Assembly: GCA_030407505.1 (NCBI GenBank)
Contig: JASDDH010000015.1
Span: 27,909-91,908, forward strand
Reading direction: 5' to 3'
Source: Planococcus sp. APC 4015
GTDB lineage: Bacteria; Actinomycetota; Actinomycetes; Actinomycetales; Microbacteriaceae
DNA length: 64,000 bases
Below the pieces are notes generated by a model. It made no database searches, was not told the DNA's origin, and saw only the letters and a program-made list of their open reading frames with translations. The translations under genes were made by a program, and so were the position numbers. This document shows, piece by piece, positions 15,087 through 23,026 of this stretch (positions are counted from its first letter, which is position 1; the number at the start of each line of letters is the position of its first letter).

Positions 15087-16546
15087 CCACGACCCTCATC
15101 ACCGGCGGCACCGTCGTCTCGGCCACGGGGCGCGCGCAGGCCGACGTGCTCATCGACGGAGAGAAGATCACGGCGGTGCTCGAGCCCGGCTCGCGTCTGC
15201 TGGGCAACGATCTTACAGCATCCGTCGACGTCGTCATCGACGCGACCGGCAAGTACGTCATCCCCGGCGGCATCGACGCCCACACCCACATGCAGCTGCC
15301 GTTCGGCGGCACGCAAGCCAGCGACACGTTCGAGACGGGTACCCGGGCGGCCGCATGGGGCGGCACGACGTCGATCATCGACTTCGCCGTGCAGAAGTAC
15401 GGCGAGCGCGTGCAGGACGGCCTGGCCCACTGGCACGAGCTCGCCGCGGGCAACTGCGCCGTCGACTACGGGTTCCACCAGATCATCGGCGGCGTCGACG
15501 ACGACTCGCTCCTGGCGATGCGCGGGCTGCTGGACGAGGGCATCTCGAGCTTCAAGCTCTTCATGGCCTACCCCGGCGTCTTCTACTCCGACGACGCGCA
15601 GATCCTGAAGGCCATGCAGGTGAGCCGCGACACCGGTCTCATGACGATGATGCACGCAGAGAACGGCCCGGCGATCGACGTGCTCGCCGCCCAGCTCGTC
15701 GAGCAGGGCAAGACCGACCCGTTCTACCACGGCATCGCCCGCGCCTGGCAGATGGAGGAGGAGGCGACGCACCGCGCGATCATGCTCGCGAACCTCACCG
15801 GCGCGCCGCTGTACGTCGTGCACGTGAGCGCGAAGCAGGCGGTCGAGCAGTTGGCGTGGGCCCGCGACAAGGGTCAGAACGTCTTCGGCGAGACCTGCCC
15901 GCAGTACCTGTACCTCTCGCTCGAGGAGCAGCTCGGCGCGCGCAGCGAGGAATGGGGCGCTTTCGAGGGCGCGAAGTGGGTGTGCTCGACGCCGTTGCGC
16001 TCGCGCGAGGAAGGCCACCACGACCACATGTGGCAGGCGCTGCGCACGAACGACATCCAGATGGTCTCGACTGACCACTGCCCCTTCTGCATGAAGGACC
16101 AGAAGGAGCTCGGACTCGGCGACTTCCGCGCGATCCCGAACGGGATCGGCTCGGTCGAGCACCGGATGGACCTCATGTACCAGGGTGTCGTGACGGGCAA
16201 GATCACCCTCGAACGCTGGGTCGAGCTCACCTCGACCACCCCGGCGCGCATGTTCGGGCTCTACGGCCGCAAGGGCGTGATCCAGCCGGGTGCCGACGGC
16301 GATGTCGTGGTCTACGACCCGAACGGGCACACGTCGATCGGGTACGACCTGCGGCCGGATGGCTCGCCTTCGGGCAGGGTCCATCACATGAACATGGACC
16401 ACTCCGCGTGGGAGGGCTACGAGATCGACGGCCACGTCGACACGGTGCTCTCACGCGGCAAGGTGATCGTCGACCGCGGCGAATACCTCGGCTCCAAGGG
16501 CGACGGACGCTTCCTCAAGCGCGGACTGTCGCAGTACCTCACCTGA
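15083..16546 (+). CDS. hydA: Dihydropyrimidinase / D-hydantoinase
   Basis: 487 residues, the usual hydantoinase length. Metal ligands H67 and H69 in GGIDAHTHMQLPFGG, the carbamylated lysine K158 in GISSFKLFMAYPG, and later ligands in MMHAENG, YVVHVS and VSTDHCPF are all present. It hydrolyses the ring amide of dihydrouracil, dihydrothymine or 5-substituted hydantoins. Coupled by ATGA overlap to the preceding amidohydrolase, which takes the product. No dihydropyrimidine dehydrogenase (PydA/PreAT) is encoded here, so either reduced rings are imported or another enzyme, possibly the neighbouring LLM flavoprotein, supplies them. Confidence 0.95.
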   Translation: MTTTLITGGTVVSATGRAQADVLIDGEKITAVLEPGSRLLGNDLTASVDVVIDATGKYVIPGGIDAHTHMQLPFGGTQASDTFETGTRAAAWGGTTSIIDFAVQKYGERVQDGLAHWHELAAGNCAVDYGFHQIIGGVDDDSLLAMRGLLDEGISSFKLFMAYPGVFYSDDAQILKAMQVSRDTGLMTMMHAENGPAIDVLAAQLVEQGKTDPFYHGIARAWQMEEEATHRAIMLANLTGAPLYVVHVSAKQAVEQLAWARDKGQNVFGETCPQYLYLSLEEQLGARSEEWGAFEGAKWVCSTPLRSREEGHHDHMWQALRTNDIQMVSTDHCPFCMKDQKELGLGDFRAIPNGIGSVEHRMDLMYQGVVTGKITLERWVELTSTTPARMFGLYGRKGVIQPGADGDVVVYDPNGHTSIGYDLRPDGSPSGRVHHMNMDHSAWEGYEIDGHVDTVLSRGKVIVDRGEYLGSKGDGRFLKRGLSQYLT

Positions 16547-16550
16547 CACA

Positions 16551-16589
16551 CCGATCCGGAACCCGATCTCGCATCCCGATCCGGATCGG
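16551..16589. repeat. 9-bp inverted repeat after the dihydropyrimidinase gene
   Basis: CCGATCCGG (16551-16559) and CCGGATCGG (16581-16589) with a 21-nt loop, in the 123-bp gap before the LLM gene. A possible processing or attenuation hairpin. Confidence 0.5.
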
Positions 16590-16605
16590 ACTCGACACAC
16601 CCATC

Positions 16606-16657
16606 CGGTCGCTGAGCTCGTCGAAGCGTCCGGAACCCTCGACAGGCTCGGGGACCG
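16606..16657. repeat. Inverted pair of CTTCGACAAGCTCAG-type dispersed repeats
   Basis: Two copies of the dispersed repeat face each other: 16606-16628 (complement orientation) and 16636-16657. Together they can fold as a long hairpin, like a REPIN. It ends just before the Shine-Dalgarno of the LLM gene, so it may affect expression of the downstream genes of the operon. Confidence 0.75.
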
Positions 16658-16669
16658 AAAGGAAGCACC

Positions 16670-17704
16670 ATGGACTTCGGAGTCGTCCTTCAGACCAACC
16701 CGCCCGCCGCGCGCACCGTGCAGCTCTCGAAGCTCGCCGAGGCGCACGGCTTCAGCCACGTGTGGACGTTCGACTCGCACCTGCTGTGGCAGGAGCCCTA
16801 CGTCATCCACTCCGCGATCCTGGCCGAGACGAACCGCATCACGGTCGGGCCCTTCGTGACCAACCCCGCGACGCGGGACTGGACGGTCACGGCATCCGTC
16901 TTCGCCACGCTCAACGAGATGTACGGCAACCGCACGATCTGCGGCATCGGGCGCGGAGACTCGGCGGTGCGCGTGACGAACGGCAAGCCCGTCACGATGA
17001 GCGAGCTGCGCGAGTCGATCCACGTGATCCGCGAGCTCGGCAACTCGCGGTCGGTCGAGTACCACGGCGCCACGCTGCAGTTCCCGTGGAGCCGGGGATC
17101 GGAGCTCGACGTCTGGGTCGCCGCCTACGGCCCCATGGCTCTCAAGCTCACCGGAGAGGTCGGCGACGGCTTCATCCTGCAGCTTGCGGATCTCGACATC
17201 GCCGAATGGATGATCAAGACGGTGAAGGATGCCGCGTCCGACGCCGGTCGCGACCCCGAGTCCGTGGCCATCTGCGTCGCCGCGCCGATGTACATCGGCG
17301 ACGACATCGCGCACATGCGCGATCAGTGCCGGTGGTTCGGCGGGATGGTCGGCAACCACGTGGCGGACATCGTCGCGAAGTACGGCCCGTCGACCGGCTC
17401 AGGCACCGGTGCGGAGGTGCCCGCCGCGCTCACCGACTACATCGCCGGACGCACGGGCTACGACTACAACACGCACGGCAAGTCCGACAACGACCACGTC
17501 GATTTCGTGCCGGACGAGATCGTCGACCGATTCTGCATCCTCGGCACGGCGAAGGAGCACATCGAGAAGCTCGAGCACCTGCGCGACCTCGGTGTCACGC
17601 AGTTCGCCGGATACCTCCAGCACGACAACAAGGAGGAGACGATGCGCGTGTACGGCGAGACCGTCATCCCGGCACTCACGACGCACGCCACGGCCAAGCG
17701 ATGA
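16670..17704 (+). CDS. LLM-class flavin-dependent oxidoreductase (TIGR03842-like)
   Basis: 344 residues of luciferase-like monooxygenase fold. MDFGVVLQTNPPAARTVQL opens the barrel; VWTFDSHLLWQEPYV and GIGRGDSAVRVTNG are typical family segments. NCBI's TIGR03842 subfamily is predicted to use F420, from phylogenetic reasoning. An AAGGA ribosome site lies 6 nt before ATG 16670. Its place between dihydropyrimidinase and an importer suggests it acts on the same heterocycle or its analogue. An in-frame Gly/Ser/Thr insert (GPSTGSGTGAE, about 239-249) corresponds to a degenerate dispersed repeat at 17386-17409. Cofactor, FMN or F420, is not proven by sequence. Confidence 0.85.
   Translation: MDFGVVLQTNPPAARTVQLSKLAEAHGFSHVWTFDSHLLWQEPYVIHSAILAETNRITVGPFVTNPATRDWTVTASVFATLNEMYGNRTICGIGRGDSAVRVTNGKPVTMSELRESIHVIRELGNSRSVEYHGATLQFPWSRGSELDVWVAAYGPMALKLTGEVGDGFILQLADLDIAEWMIKTVKDAASDAGRDPESVAICVAAPMYIGDDIAHMRDQCRWFGGMVGNHVADIVAKYGPSTGSGTGAEVPAALTDYIAGRTGYDYNTHGKSDNDHVDFVPDEIVDRFCILGTAKEHIEKLEHLRDLGVTQFAGYLQHDNKEETMRVYGETVIPALTTHATAKR
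17386..17409. repeat. Degenerate dispersed repeat inside the LLM gene
   Basis: CCGTCGACCGGCTCAGGCACC resembles the CTTCGACAAGCTCAGGGACC element, with several changes. Read in frame it encodes a Gly/Ser/Thr linker. Confidence 0.5.
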
Positions 17705-18672
17705 CGGCACCCGAATCCGTGAGCCTCCAGCCGGCCGCCGAGACCGTGGGGTCCACCCGCGCTCCCGGCCCTCAGCTGGAGGCTCACGGGCGCGGCGGGC
17801 GCGGGCGCGGTGCGGCCGCGTGGGGGTGGGGTGCGCTCGGCATCATCGCGGTCATCGCCGCGTGGGAGCTGTACAAGCTGCTCGCGCCCGAGGACGGCGT
17901 GCTCATCGGCGGCCTGCGGGTGCTGCCACGGCCGACCGACCTCGCGATGCCTCACACATGGGACATGTTCGCGCGGCTGCTCGAGCCGGTGACCCGGCAG
18001 GACGGCTCACCGCCGCTCTGGGCCGCGGTCGCCGTCGCCGCGCTCACGACCCTCGGCATCGCCGCCGTCGGCTGGGTCATCGGACTCGTCATGGGCATCG
18101 CGTTCGCGCTCGTCATGCAGCGCTGGCGCCTCGCCGAATGGGGGCTGCTGCCGTGGATCATCCTGAGCCAGACGGTGCCGCTCATCGCGTTCGCCCCGAT
18201 CGTGAAGAGCTGGGGATCGCGCATCGAGATCGGCGGGCTGGAGTGGCAGGACTGGATGTCGGTGGCCGTGATCGCCTCCTACCTCGCGTTCTTCCCGATC
18301 GCCGTCGGAGCGCTCCGCGGCCTGCAGTCGCCCGACCGCATCCACACCGAACTCATGCACACCTACGCCGCGGGTTACTGGCCCACGCTGCTGAAGCTGC
18401 GGTTCCCGGCATCCGTGCCTTATCTGCTGCCCGCCCTGCGGCTCGGGGCGGCCAACGCCGTGATCGGCGCGGTCGTCGCCGAGGTGTCGACGGGGCTGCA
18501 GGGCGGAATCGGGCGGCTCCTGCTGCAGTTCGCCGGACAGGCGTCGGGCGATCCGGCCAAGGCGTGGGCGCCGATCTTCGGGGCCATCGCCCTGGGGCTC
18601 GTCGCGGCAGGATCGGTCGCCCTCCTGGGCGTGCTGTGGAAGGACTATCGACGAGGAGAGGCCACGTCATGA
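17701..18672 (+). CDS. ABC transporter permease (SsuC/ThiX family)
   Basis: 323 residues. An unusually long cytoplasmic N-terminus (about 40 residues, Gly/Arg-rich GRGGRGRG) precedes TM1 (WGWGALGIIAVIAAWELY). The BPD_transp_1 domain has the EAA loop LMHTYAAGYWPTLLKLRFP and a typical C-terminal GIGRLL motif. It starts at an ATGA overlap with the LLM gene. It forms the channel with the second permease at 19466-20278, energised by the ATPase between them. The family imports sulfonates, thiamine precursors and other aromatic or heterocyclic solutes; here a pyrimidine or hydantoin is likely from context. Confidence 0.88.
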   Translation: MTAPESVSLQPAAETVGSTRAPGPQLEAHGRGGRGRGAAAWGWGALGIIAVIAAWELYKLLAPEDGVLIGGLRVLPRPTDLAMPHTWDMFARLLEPVTRQDGSPPLWAAVAVAALTTLGIAAVGWVIGLVMGIAFALVMQRWRLAEWGLLPWIILSQTVPLIAFAPIVKSWGSRIEIGGLEWQDWMSVAVIASYLAFFPIAVGALRGLQSPDRIHTELMHTYAAGYWPTLLKLRFPASVPYLLPALRLGAANAVIGAVVAEVSTGLQGGIGRLLLQFAGQASGDPAKAWAPIFGAIALGLVAAGSVALLGVLWKDYRRGEATS

Positions 18673-19469
18673 CGCAAGCGGTCACCGTGAAGGGCGTCTC
18701 GAAGACGTTCGCGACGAAGTCCGGCGAGGTGCGCGCGCTCGATGACGTCGACCTCGTCGTCGAAGAGGGCGAGTTCGTGTCACTGATCGGTCCGTCGGGA
18801 TGCGGCAAGTCGACGCTGATGCGCCTGATCGCCGACCTCGACGCACCGTCGGGCGGAACGATCGAGGTGTTCGGCAAGCCTGCCGCCCGAGCCCGCAAGG
18901 ACCAGGACTACGGCATCGCGTTCCAGCAGGCGGGGCTGCTCCCGTGGCGCACCGTCGCCGGCAACATCTCCCTGCCCCTCGAGCTGCACGGCCTGGGCAA
19001 GGGCGAACGGCGGGCGCGCGTCGCCGAGCTCGCCGAGCTCGTCGGGCTCACCGACTTCGCCGACCGGCATCCCGATCAGCTGTCCGGCGGCATGCAGCAG
19101 CGCGTCGCCATCGCGCGGTCGCTCGCCGAGCGCCCGCGTCTGCTGCTGATGGACGAGCCGTTCGGCGCCCTCGACGAGATGACCCGCGAGCGCATGCAGA
19201 CCGAGCTCTCGCGCATCGCCGCCGAGACGGGCGCCGCGGTCGTGTTCGTGACGCACTCGATCCCCGAGGCGGTGTTCCTGTCGGACCGCGTCGTGGTGAT
19301 GTCGCCTCGACCCGGACGCATCACCGACGTGCTCGAGACCGGCTTCGGGGCGGACGCCGTGCGCGACGAGGCCCTGCGAGAGGCCCCGGCGTTCTTCGCC
19401 TGCGTGACCGCGGTGCGCGAGGCGCTGCACGGCACTCCCGTCGCCCACGGCGGGCGGGAGTCACGGTGA
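18669..19469 (+). CDS. ABC transporter ATP-binding protein (SsuB/ThiZ family)
   Basis: 266 residues with Walker A GPSGCGKST, Q-loop IAFQQAGLLPWRTV (the LLPWRT form is typical of nitrate/sulfonate/thiamine-precursor importers), signature [15 protein letters not shown], Walker B LLLMDEPFGALDEMTR and H-loop VTHSIPEAVFLSDRV. It starts at an ATGA overlap with the first permease and ends in a GTGA overlap with the second, so all three proteins are translationally coupled. Powers uptake of the solute captured by the binding lipoprotein at 20355-21512. Confidence 0.92.
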   Translation: MTQAVTVKGVSKTFATKSGEVRALDDVDLVVEEGEFVSLIGPSGCGKSTLMRLIADLDAPSGGTIEVFGKPAARARKDQDYGIAFQQAGLLPWRTVAGNISLPLELHGLGKGERRARVAELAELVGLTDFADRHPDQLSGGMQQRVAIARSLAERPRLLLMDEPFGALDEMTRERMQTELSRIAAETGAAVVFVTHSIPEAVFLSDRVVVMSPRPGRITDVLETGFGADAVRDEALREAPAFFACVTAVREALHGTPVAHGGRESR

Positions 19470-20278
19470 CGGCCCTTCGACAAGCTCAGGGACCGGGGTG
19501 GTCGCCGGCGACCGAGCGCCGCCTGCGGATCGCCGCCCCGATCGTGGTCGGAGTCGTCGGCCTGACCGCATGGCAGCTGATGGTCACCGTCGGCGGCGTG
19601 TCGGACTACCTGCTGCCGAGCCCGGCATCGATCGCCGCCGAGTTCGCCGAGTTCTGGCAGCCGATCCTCGGCGCGACGTTCGTCACGGGCCTCAACGCCC
19701 TGATCGGCCTCATCGTCGGCACGGTGAGCGCCATCGTGCTGGCGGCCTTCGCGGCACGCTGGCGGTTCGTCGACGGCATGTCGTCGCCGCTCGTGGCCGC
19801 CATCGCCGTGGTGCCGATCGTCGCCCTGGCGCCCGTGCTCAACTCGATGTTCGGTGCCGACAGCCAGTTCGGGCGCCAGACGATCGCCGGGCTCGCGGCG
19901 TTCGTGCCCGTGTTCGTCAACACGCTCAGAGGCCTGCGTCAGACGACCGCGGTGCACCGCGACCTCATGAAGGCCTACGCCGCGAGCGGCGCGCAGACCT
20001 TCCGCACCGTGACGATGCCCACCGCGGTGCCATACCTCATGACGGGCATCCGCATCGCCTCTTCGCTCGCCGTGATCTCGGCTCTCGTCGCCGAGTACTT
20101 CGGCGGACCGCGCGGCGGGCTCGGGAGCTTCATCTCGACCTCGGCCGCGACCAGCGCCTACGCCCTCGCCTGGGCGTACGTCGCCGCGGCGATCGGCCTG
20201 GGACTCATCTTCTACGTCGTCACGGGGCTGCTCGAGCGACTCGTCCAGCTGTCGGTTCCCGGTGGAGGCGCACGATGA
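19466..20278 (+). CDS. ABC transporter permease (SsuC/ThiX family), second subunit
   Basis: 270 residues from GTG 19466, which overlaps the ATPase stop. After a short N-terminus (ALRQAQGPG) encoded by an in-frame dispersed repeat, TM1 is IAAPIVVGVVGLTAWQLMV. The EAA loop reads LMKAYAASGAQTFRTVTMP and the C-terminal half VAEYFGGPRGGLGSFI fits SsuC-type permeases. It pairs with 17701-18672; two different permeases with one ATPase indicate a heterodimeric channel. The repeat begins at codon 3, so the first residues of this protein probably come from mobile or repeat DNA. Confidence 0.88.
   Translation: MTALRQAQGPGWSPATERRLRIAAPIVVGVVGLTAWQLMVTVGGVSDYLLPSPASIAAEFAEFWQPILGATFVTGLNALIGLIVGTVSAIVLAAFAARWRFVDGMSSPLVAAIAVVPIVALAPVLNSMFGADSQFGRQTIAGLAAFVPVFVNTLRGLRQTTAVHRDLMKAYAASGAQTFRTVTMPTAVPYLMTGIRIASSLAVISALVAEYFGGPRGGLGSFISTSAATSAYALAWAYVAAAIGLGLIFYVVTGLLERLVQLSVPGGGAR
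19473..19495. repeat. Dispersed repeat, N-terminal codons of permease
   Basis: An exact CTTCGACAAGCTCAG core with flanking CC and GGACCG. It encodes LRQAQGP in frame. The same peptide occurs at the start of the PotC-like permease (41745-41767). Confidence 0.85.
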
Positions 20279-20354
20279 CGCGCGTCCCGCCCGCCCGTCC
20301 TCGCCCCGCGAGGTCGATCCGCACCACCTGCACGGCAACCCGAAAGGAACCCTC

Positions 20355-21512
20355 ATGAGACACAGCACACGTCGCGGTCTCGCCACCGGCGCGATCGCCC
20401 TCGCCGCCGTACTGGCCCTGACCGCCTGCACCGGCGGGGACTCCACATCAGAAGGAGGAGGCGACGGCGAGGCGGGCGGCGAGCTGACGCCCGTCAAGCT
20501 CCAGCTGCAATGGCTCCCGCAGGCGCAGTTCGCGGGGTATTTCGCCGCCATCGACCAGGGCTTCTTCGAAGAAGAGGGCCTCGACGTCGAGATCATCCCG
20601 TCCGGTGGCGACATCGTGCCCCAGGATGCCCTCGCCAACGGCGACGTCGACTACGCGATCGCCTGGGTGCCCAAGGTTCTCGGTTCGATCGAGGCCGGCG
20701 CCAACCTCACCGACATCGCCCAGATCTTCCAGCGCTCGGGCACGCTGCAGGTGTCGTGGGCGGACTCGGGCATCGAGTCGGTCGCCGACTTCGAGGGCAA
20801 GAAGATCGGCTCATGGGGCTTCGGCAACGAGTGGGAGATCTTCGCCGCGATGGCAGCGGAAGGACTCGACGCCACGACGGTGCAGATCATCACGCAGGAC
20901 TTCAACATGAACGCCTTCCTGCAGGGCGACATCGATGCGGCCCAGGCGATGACCTACAACGAGTACGCGCAGCTGCTCGAGACGGTCGACCCCGACACCG
21001 GCGAGCTCTACGTCGCCGACGACTTCAACGTCATCAGCTACGAGGACACCGAGGGCGCCATGCTGCAGGACGCCATCTGGGCCGACACCGAGCGCCTCGA
21101 ATCCGACGCGGAGTACGCCGAGACCACGGTGAAGTTCCTGAAGGCCGTCATCAAGGGCTGGGCGTTCTCGCGGGACAACCCCGAAGAGGCCGCTGAGATC
21201 ACCCTCGCGAACGGCTCCGGATGGGGTCCGAGCCACGAGCTGTGGATGATGAACGAGATCAACCAGCTCATCTGGCCCGCCGACGCCGGCATCGGCATCA
21301 TCGACGAGGCGGCGTGGCAGCAGACCGTCGAGGGCGCGCTCGCCGCCGTCAACGAGACCGGCGCCCACCTCATCACCGAGGAGCCGCCGGCCACGGCGTA
21401 CTCGAACGAGTACATCCAGCAGGCGCTGGACGAGCTCGAGTCCGAGGGCATCGACCTGACCGGCGCCGAATACGCGCCCATCGAGGTCGAGCTCATGGAG
21501 GGCGGCAACTAG
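20355..21512 (+). CDS. ABC transporter substrate-binding lipoprotein (NMT1/THI5-like)
   Basis: 385 residues from ATG 20355, with AAAGGAA 6 nt upstream. Signal peptide and lipobox LALTAC-TGG, an acidic Gly/Ser linker, then an NMT1/THI5-type domain: VKLQLQWLPQAQFAGYFAA, DQGFFEEEGLDVEIIPSGG and the KIGSWGFGNEWE loop. Family members bind HMP-pyrimidine, riboflavin, hydantoins or sulfonates. The LQLQWLPQAQFAGYF segment is the form found in pyrimidine-precursor binders, which fits the catabolic neighbours. Last gene of the first transcript; a terminator hairpin follows at 21524-21553. Confidence 0.9.
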   Translation: MRHSTRRGLATGAIALAAVLALTACTGGDSTSEGGGDGEAGGELTPVKLQLQWLPQAQFAGYFAAIDQGFFEEEGLDVEIIPSGGDIVPQDALANGDVDYAIAWVPKVLGSIEAGANLTDIAQIFQRSGTLQVSWADSGIESVADFEGKKIGSWGFGNEWEIFAAMAAEGLDATTVQIITQDFNMNAFLQGDIDAAQAMTYNEYAQLLETVDPDTGELYVADDFNVISYEDTEGAMLQDAIWADTERLESDAEYAETTVKFLKAVIKGWAFSRDNPEEAAEITLANGSGWGPSHELWMMNEINQLIWPADAGIGIIDEAAWQQTVEGALAAVNETGAHLITEEPPATAYSNEYIQQALDELESEGIDLTGAEYAPIEVELMEGGN

Positions 21513-21523
21513 TACGCACAGCC

Positions 21524-21553
21524 GGGGCCTCCCGCCGTCAGGCGGGACGCCCC
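21524..21553 (+). terminator. Terminator after the importer genes
   Basis: Stem GGGGC-C-TCCCGCC / GGCGGGA-C-GCCCC with one C-C mismatch and a GTCA tetraloop, 11 bases after the binding-protein stop. It separates the importer transcript from the aminotransferase genes. Confidence 0.8.
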
Positions 21554-21565
21554 GCGCACGCTCCG

Positions 21566-21576
21566 GACGTTCCGTC
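21566..21576. promoter_or_regulatory. Upstream operator GACG-TTC-CGTC
   Basis: Palindrome about 74 bp upstream of the predicted start of transcription. It is part of a 13-bp sequence (GGACGTTCCGTCT) repeated in inverted orientation at 21645-21657; centres are 80 bp apart. Confidence 0.6.
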
Positions 21577-21609
21577 TGAGCAGGATCACTCAACGACCGC
21601 GTCTGTCGC

Positions 21610-21638
21610 TTGACCGCCGCCCGCGGAGAGACGAGCGT
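21610..21638 (+). promoter_or_regulatory. Promoter of the aminotransferase-mmsA transcript
   Basis: TTGACC (21610-21615), a 17-bp spacer and GAGCGT (21633-21638). Predicted start near 21645, directly at the downstream operator. Confidence 0.55.
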
Positions 21639-21645
21639 AGGACGA

Positions 21646-21656
21646 GACGGAACGTC
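21646..21656. promoter_or_regulatory. Downstream operator GACG-GAA-CGTC
   Basis: Palindrome covering about +1 to +11 of the predicted transcript, the inverted copy of the site at 21566-21576. A repressor binding here would block initiation, and the 80-bp spacing would allow looping. Confidence 0.6.
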
Positions 21657-21674
21657 CGCTGAAGGAGCACGCGC

Positions 21675-22982
21675 ATGACCGAAGACCTCGACGCCCTCGC
21701 GAAGAAGCTCGACCGCGAGCACGTCTTCCACTCCTGGCTGGCGCAGGGGGGCCTGGACCTGCCCGTCATCGCGGGCGGCGAGGGCTCGGTCGTCTGGGAC
21801 CACGCCGGCAACCGTCTGCTCGACTTCTCGAGCCAGCTCGTCAACGTCAACATCGGCCACCAGCATCCGGCCGTCGTGAAGGCGATCCAGGATCAGGCGG
21901 CGCAGCTGGCCACGATCGGCCCCGCCACCGCCAATCTCGTGCGCGGTCAGGCGGCGCAGCGCATCCTGTCGAAAGCACCCGACGGCTTCCGCAAGGTCTT
22001 CTTCACGAACGGCGGCGCCGACGCCAACGAGAACGCGATCCGCATGGCGCGTCTGCACACCGGCCGCGACACGGTGCTCTCGACCTACCGCTCGTACCAC
22101 GGCAACACGGGTGCGGCGATCGTCGCGACGGGCGACTGGCGACGGATGCCGAACCAGTACGCCCGCGGTCACGTGCACTTCTTCGGCCCCTACCTCTACC
22201 GCAGCGAGTTCTGGGCGACGACCCCCGAAGAGGAATCGGCACGGGCCCTCCACCACCTCGAGCGCGTGATCCAGTCCGAGGGGCCCGCGACGATCGCCGC
22301 ACTGCTGCTCGAGTCGATCCCCGGCACGGCCGGCATCATGATCCCGCCCCCCGGCTACCTCGCGGGCGTCCGGGCACTGGCCGACAAGTACGGGATCATC
22401 CTGATCCTCGACGAGGTCATGGCCGGTTTCGGGCGCACCGGTCGCTGGTTCGCCTTCGACGGCTACGACGTCGTGCCCGACCTCATCACCTTCGCCAAGG
22501 GCGTCAACTCGGGCTACGTGCCGGTGGGCGGCGTGATCATCTCGGATGCCGTCTCGGCGACGTTCGACGAGCGGGTCTTCCCCGGCGGGCTGACGTATTC
22601 GGGCCACCCGCTGGCGGCGGCATCCATCGTCGCGTCCATCGACGCGATGGAGGACGAGGGCATCGTCGAGCACGCGCGCCGCATCGGCGAGGAGCTGCTC
22701 GCCCCGGGCCTCGCGGCGCTCGCCGAGAAGCACGCGATGATCGGCGAGGTGCGCGGCGAGGGCGTCTTCTGGGCGCTCGAGCTCGTCTCCGATCCGGCGA
22801 CCCGCGAGCCGGTCGCAGCCGCGGTCATCGGACAGCTCAAGAAGGAGCTCACCGCACGCGGGCTGCTCCCGTTCAGCGCCGACAACCGCATCCACGTGGT
22901 GCCGCCCTGCGTCGTCACCGACGACGAGGTGCACCAGGCCCTCGCGATCTACGACGACGCCTTCGCCGCCGTCCACGTCTGA
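21675..22982 (+). CDS. Class III aminotransferase (beta-alanine/beta-aminoisobutyrate type)
   Basis: 435 residues, fold type I PLP enzyme. PLP lysine is K275 in LITFAKGVNSGYVPVGG; LLDFSSQLVNVNIGHQHP, VFFTNGGADANENAIRMAR and LILDEVMAGFGRTG are the standard cofactor and dimer motifs. GAAGGAG lies 7 nt before the ATG. The subclass includes omega-amino-acid:pyruvate aminotransferases. Encoded with methylmalonate-semialdehyde dehydrogenase and downstream of carbamoyl amidohydrolase genes, it would convert beta-alanine or beta-aminoisobutyrate to the semialdehyde. Substrate choice is inferred from context. It has its own promoter and dual operator. Confidence 0.9.
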   Translation: MTEDLDALAKKLDREHVFHSWLAQGGLDLPVIAGGEGSVVWDHAGNRLLDFSSQLVNVNIGHQHPAVVKAIQDQAAQLATIGPATANLVRGQAAQRILSKAPDGFRKVFFTNGGADANENAIRMARLHTGRDTVLSTYRSYHGNTGAAIVATGDWRRMPNQYARGHVHFFGPYLYRSEFWATTPEEESARALHHLERVIQSEGPATIAALLLESIPGTAGIMIPPPGYLAGVRALADKYGIILILDEVMAGFGRTGRWFAFDGYDVVPDLITFAKGVNSGYVPVGGVIISDAVSATFDERVFPGGLTYSGHPLAAASIVASIDAMEDEGIVEHARRIGEELLAPGLAALAEKHAMIGEVRGEGVFWALELVSDPATREPVAAAVIGQLKKELTARGLLPFSADNRIHVVPPCVVTDDEVHQALAIYDDAFAAVHV

Positions 22983-23026
22983 GAACTGCCGGCTCTCACG
23001 AGGAGCCGCCGATGAAAGGAACCGAC

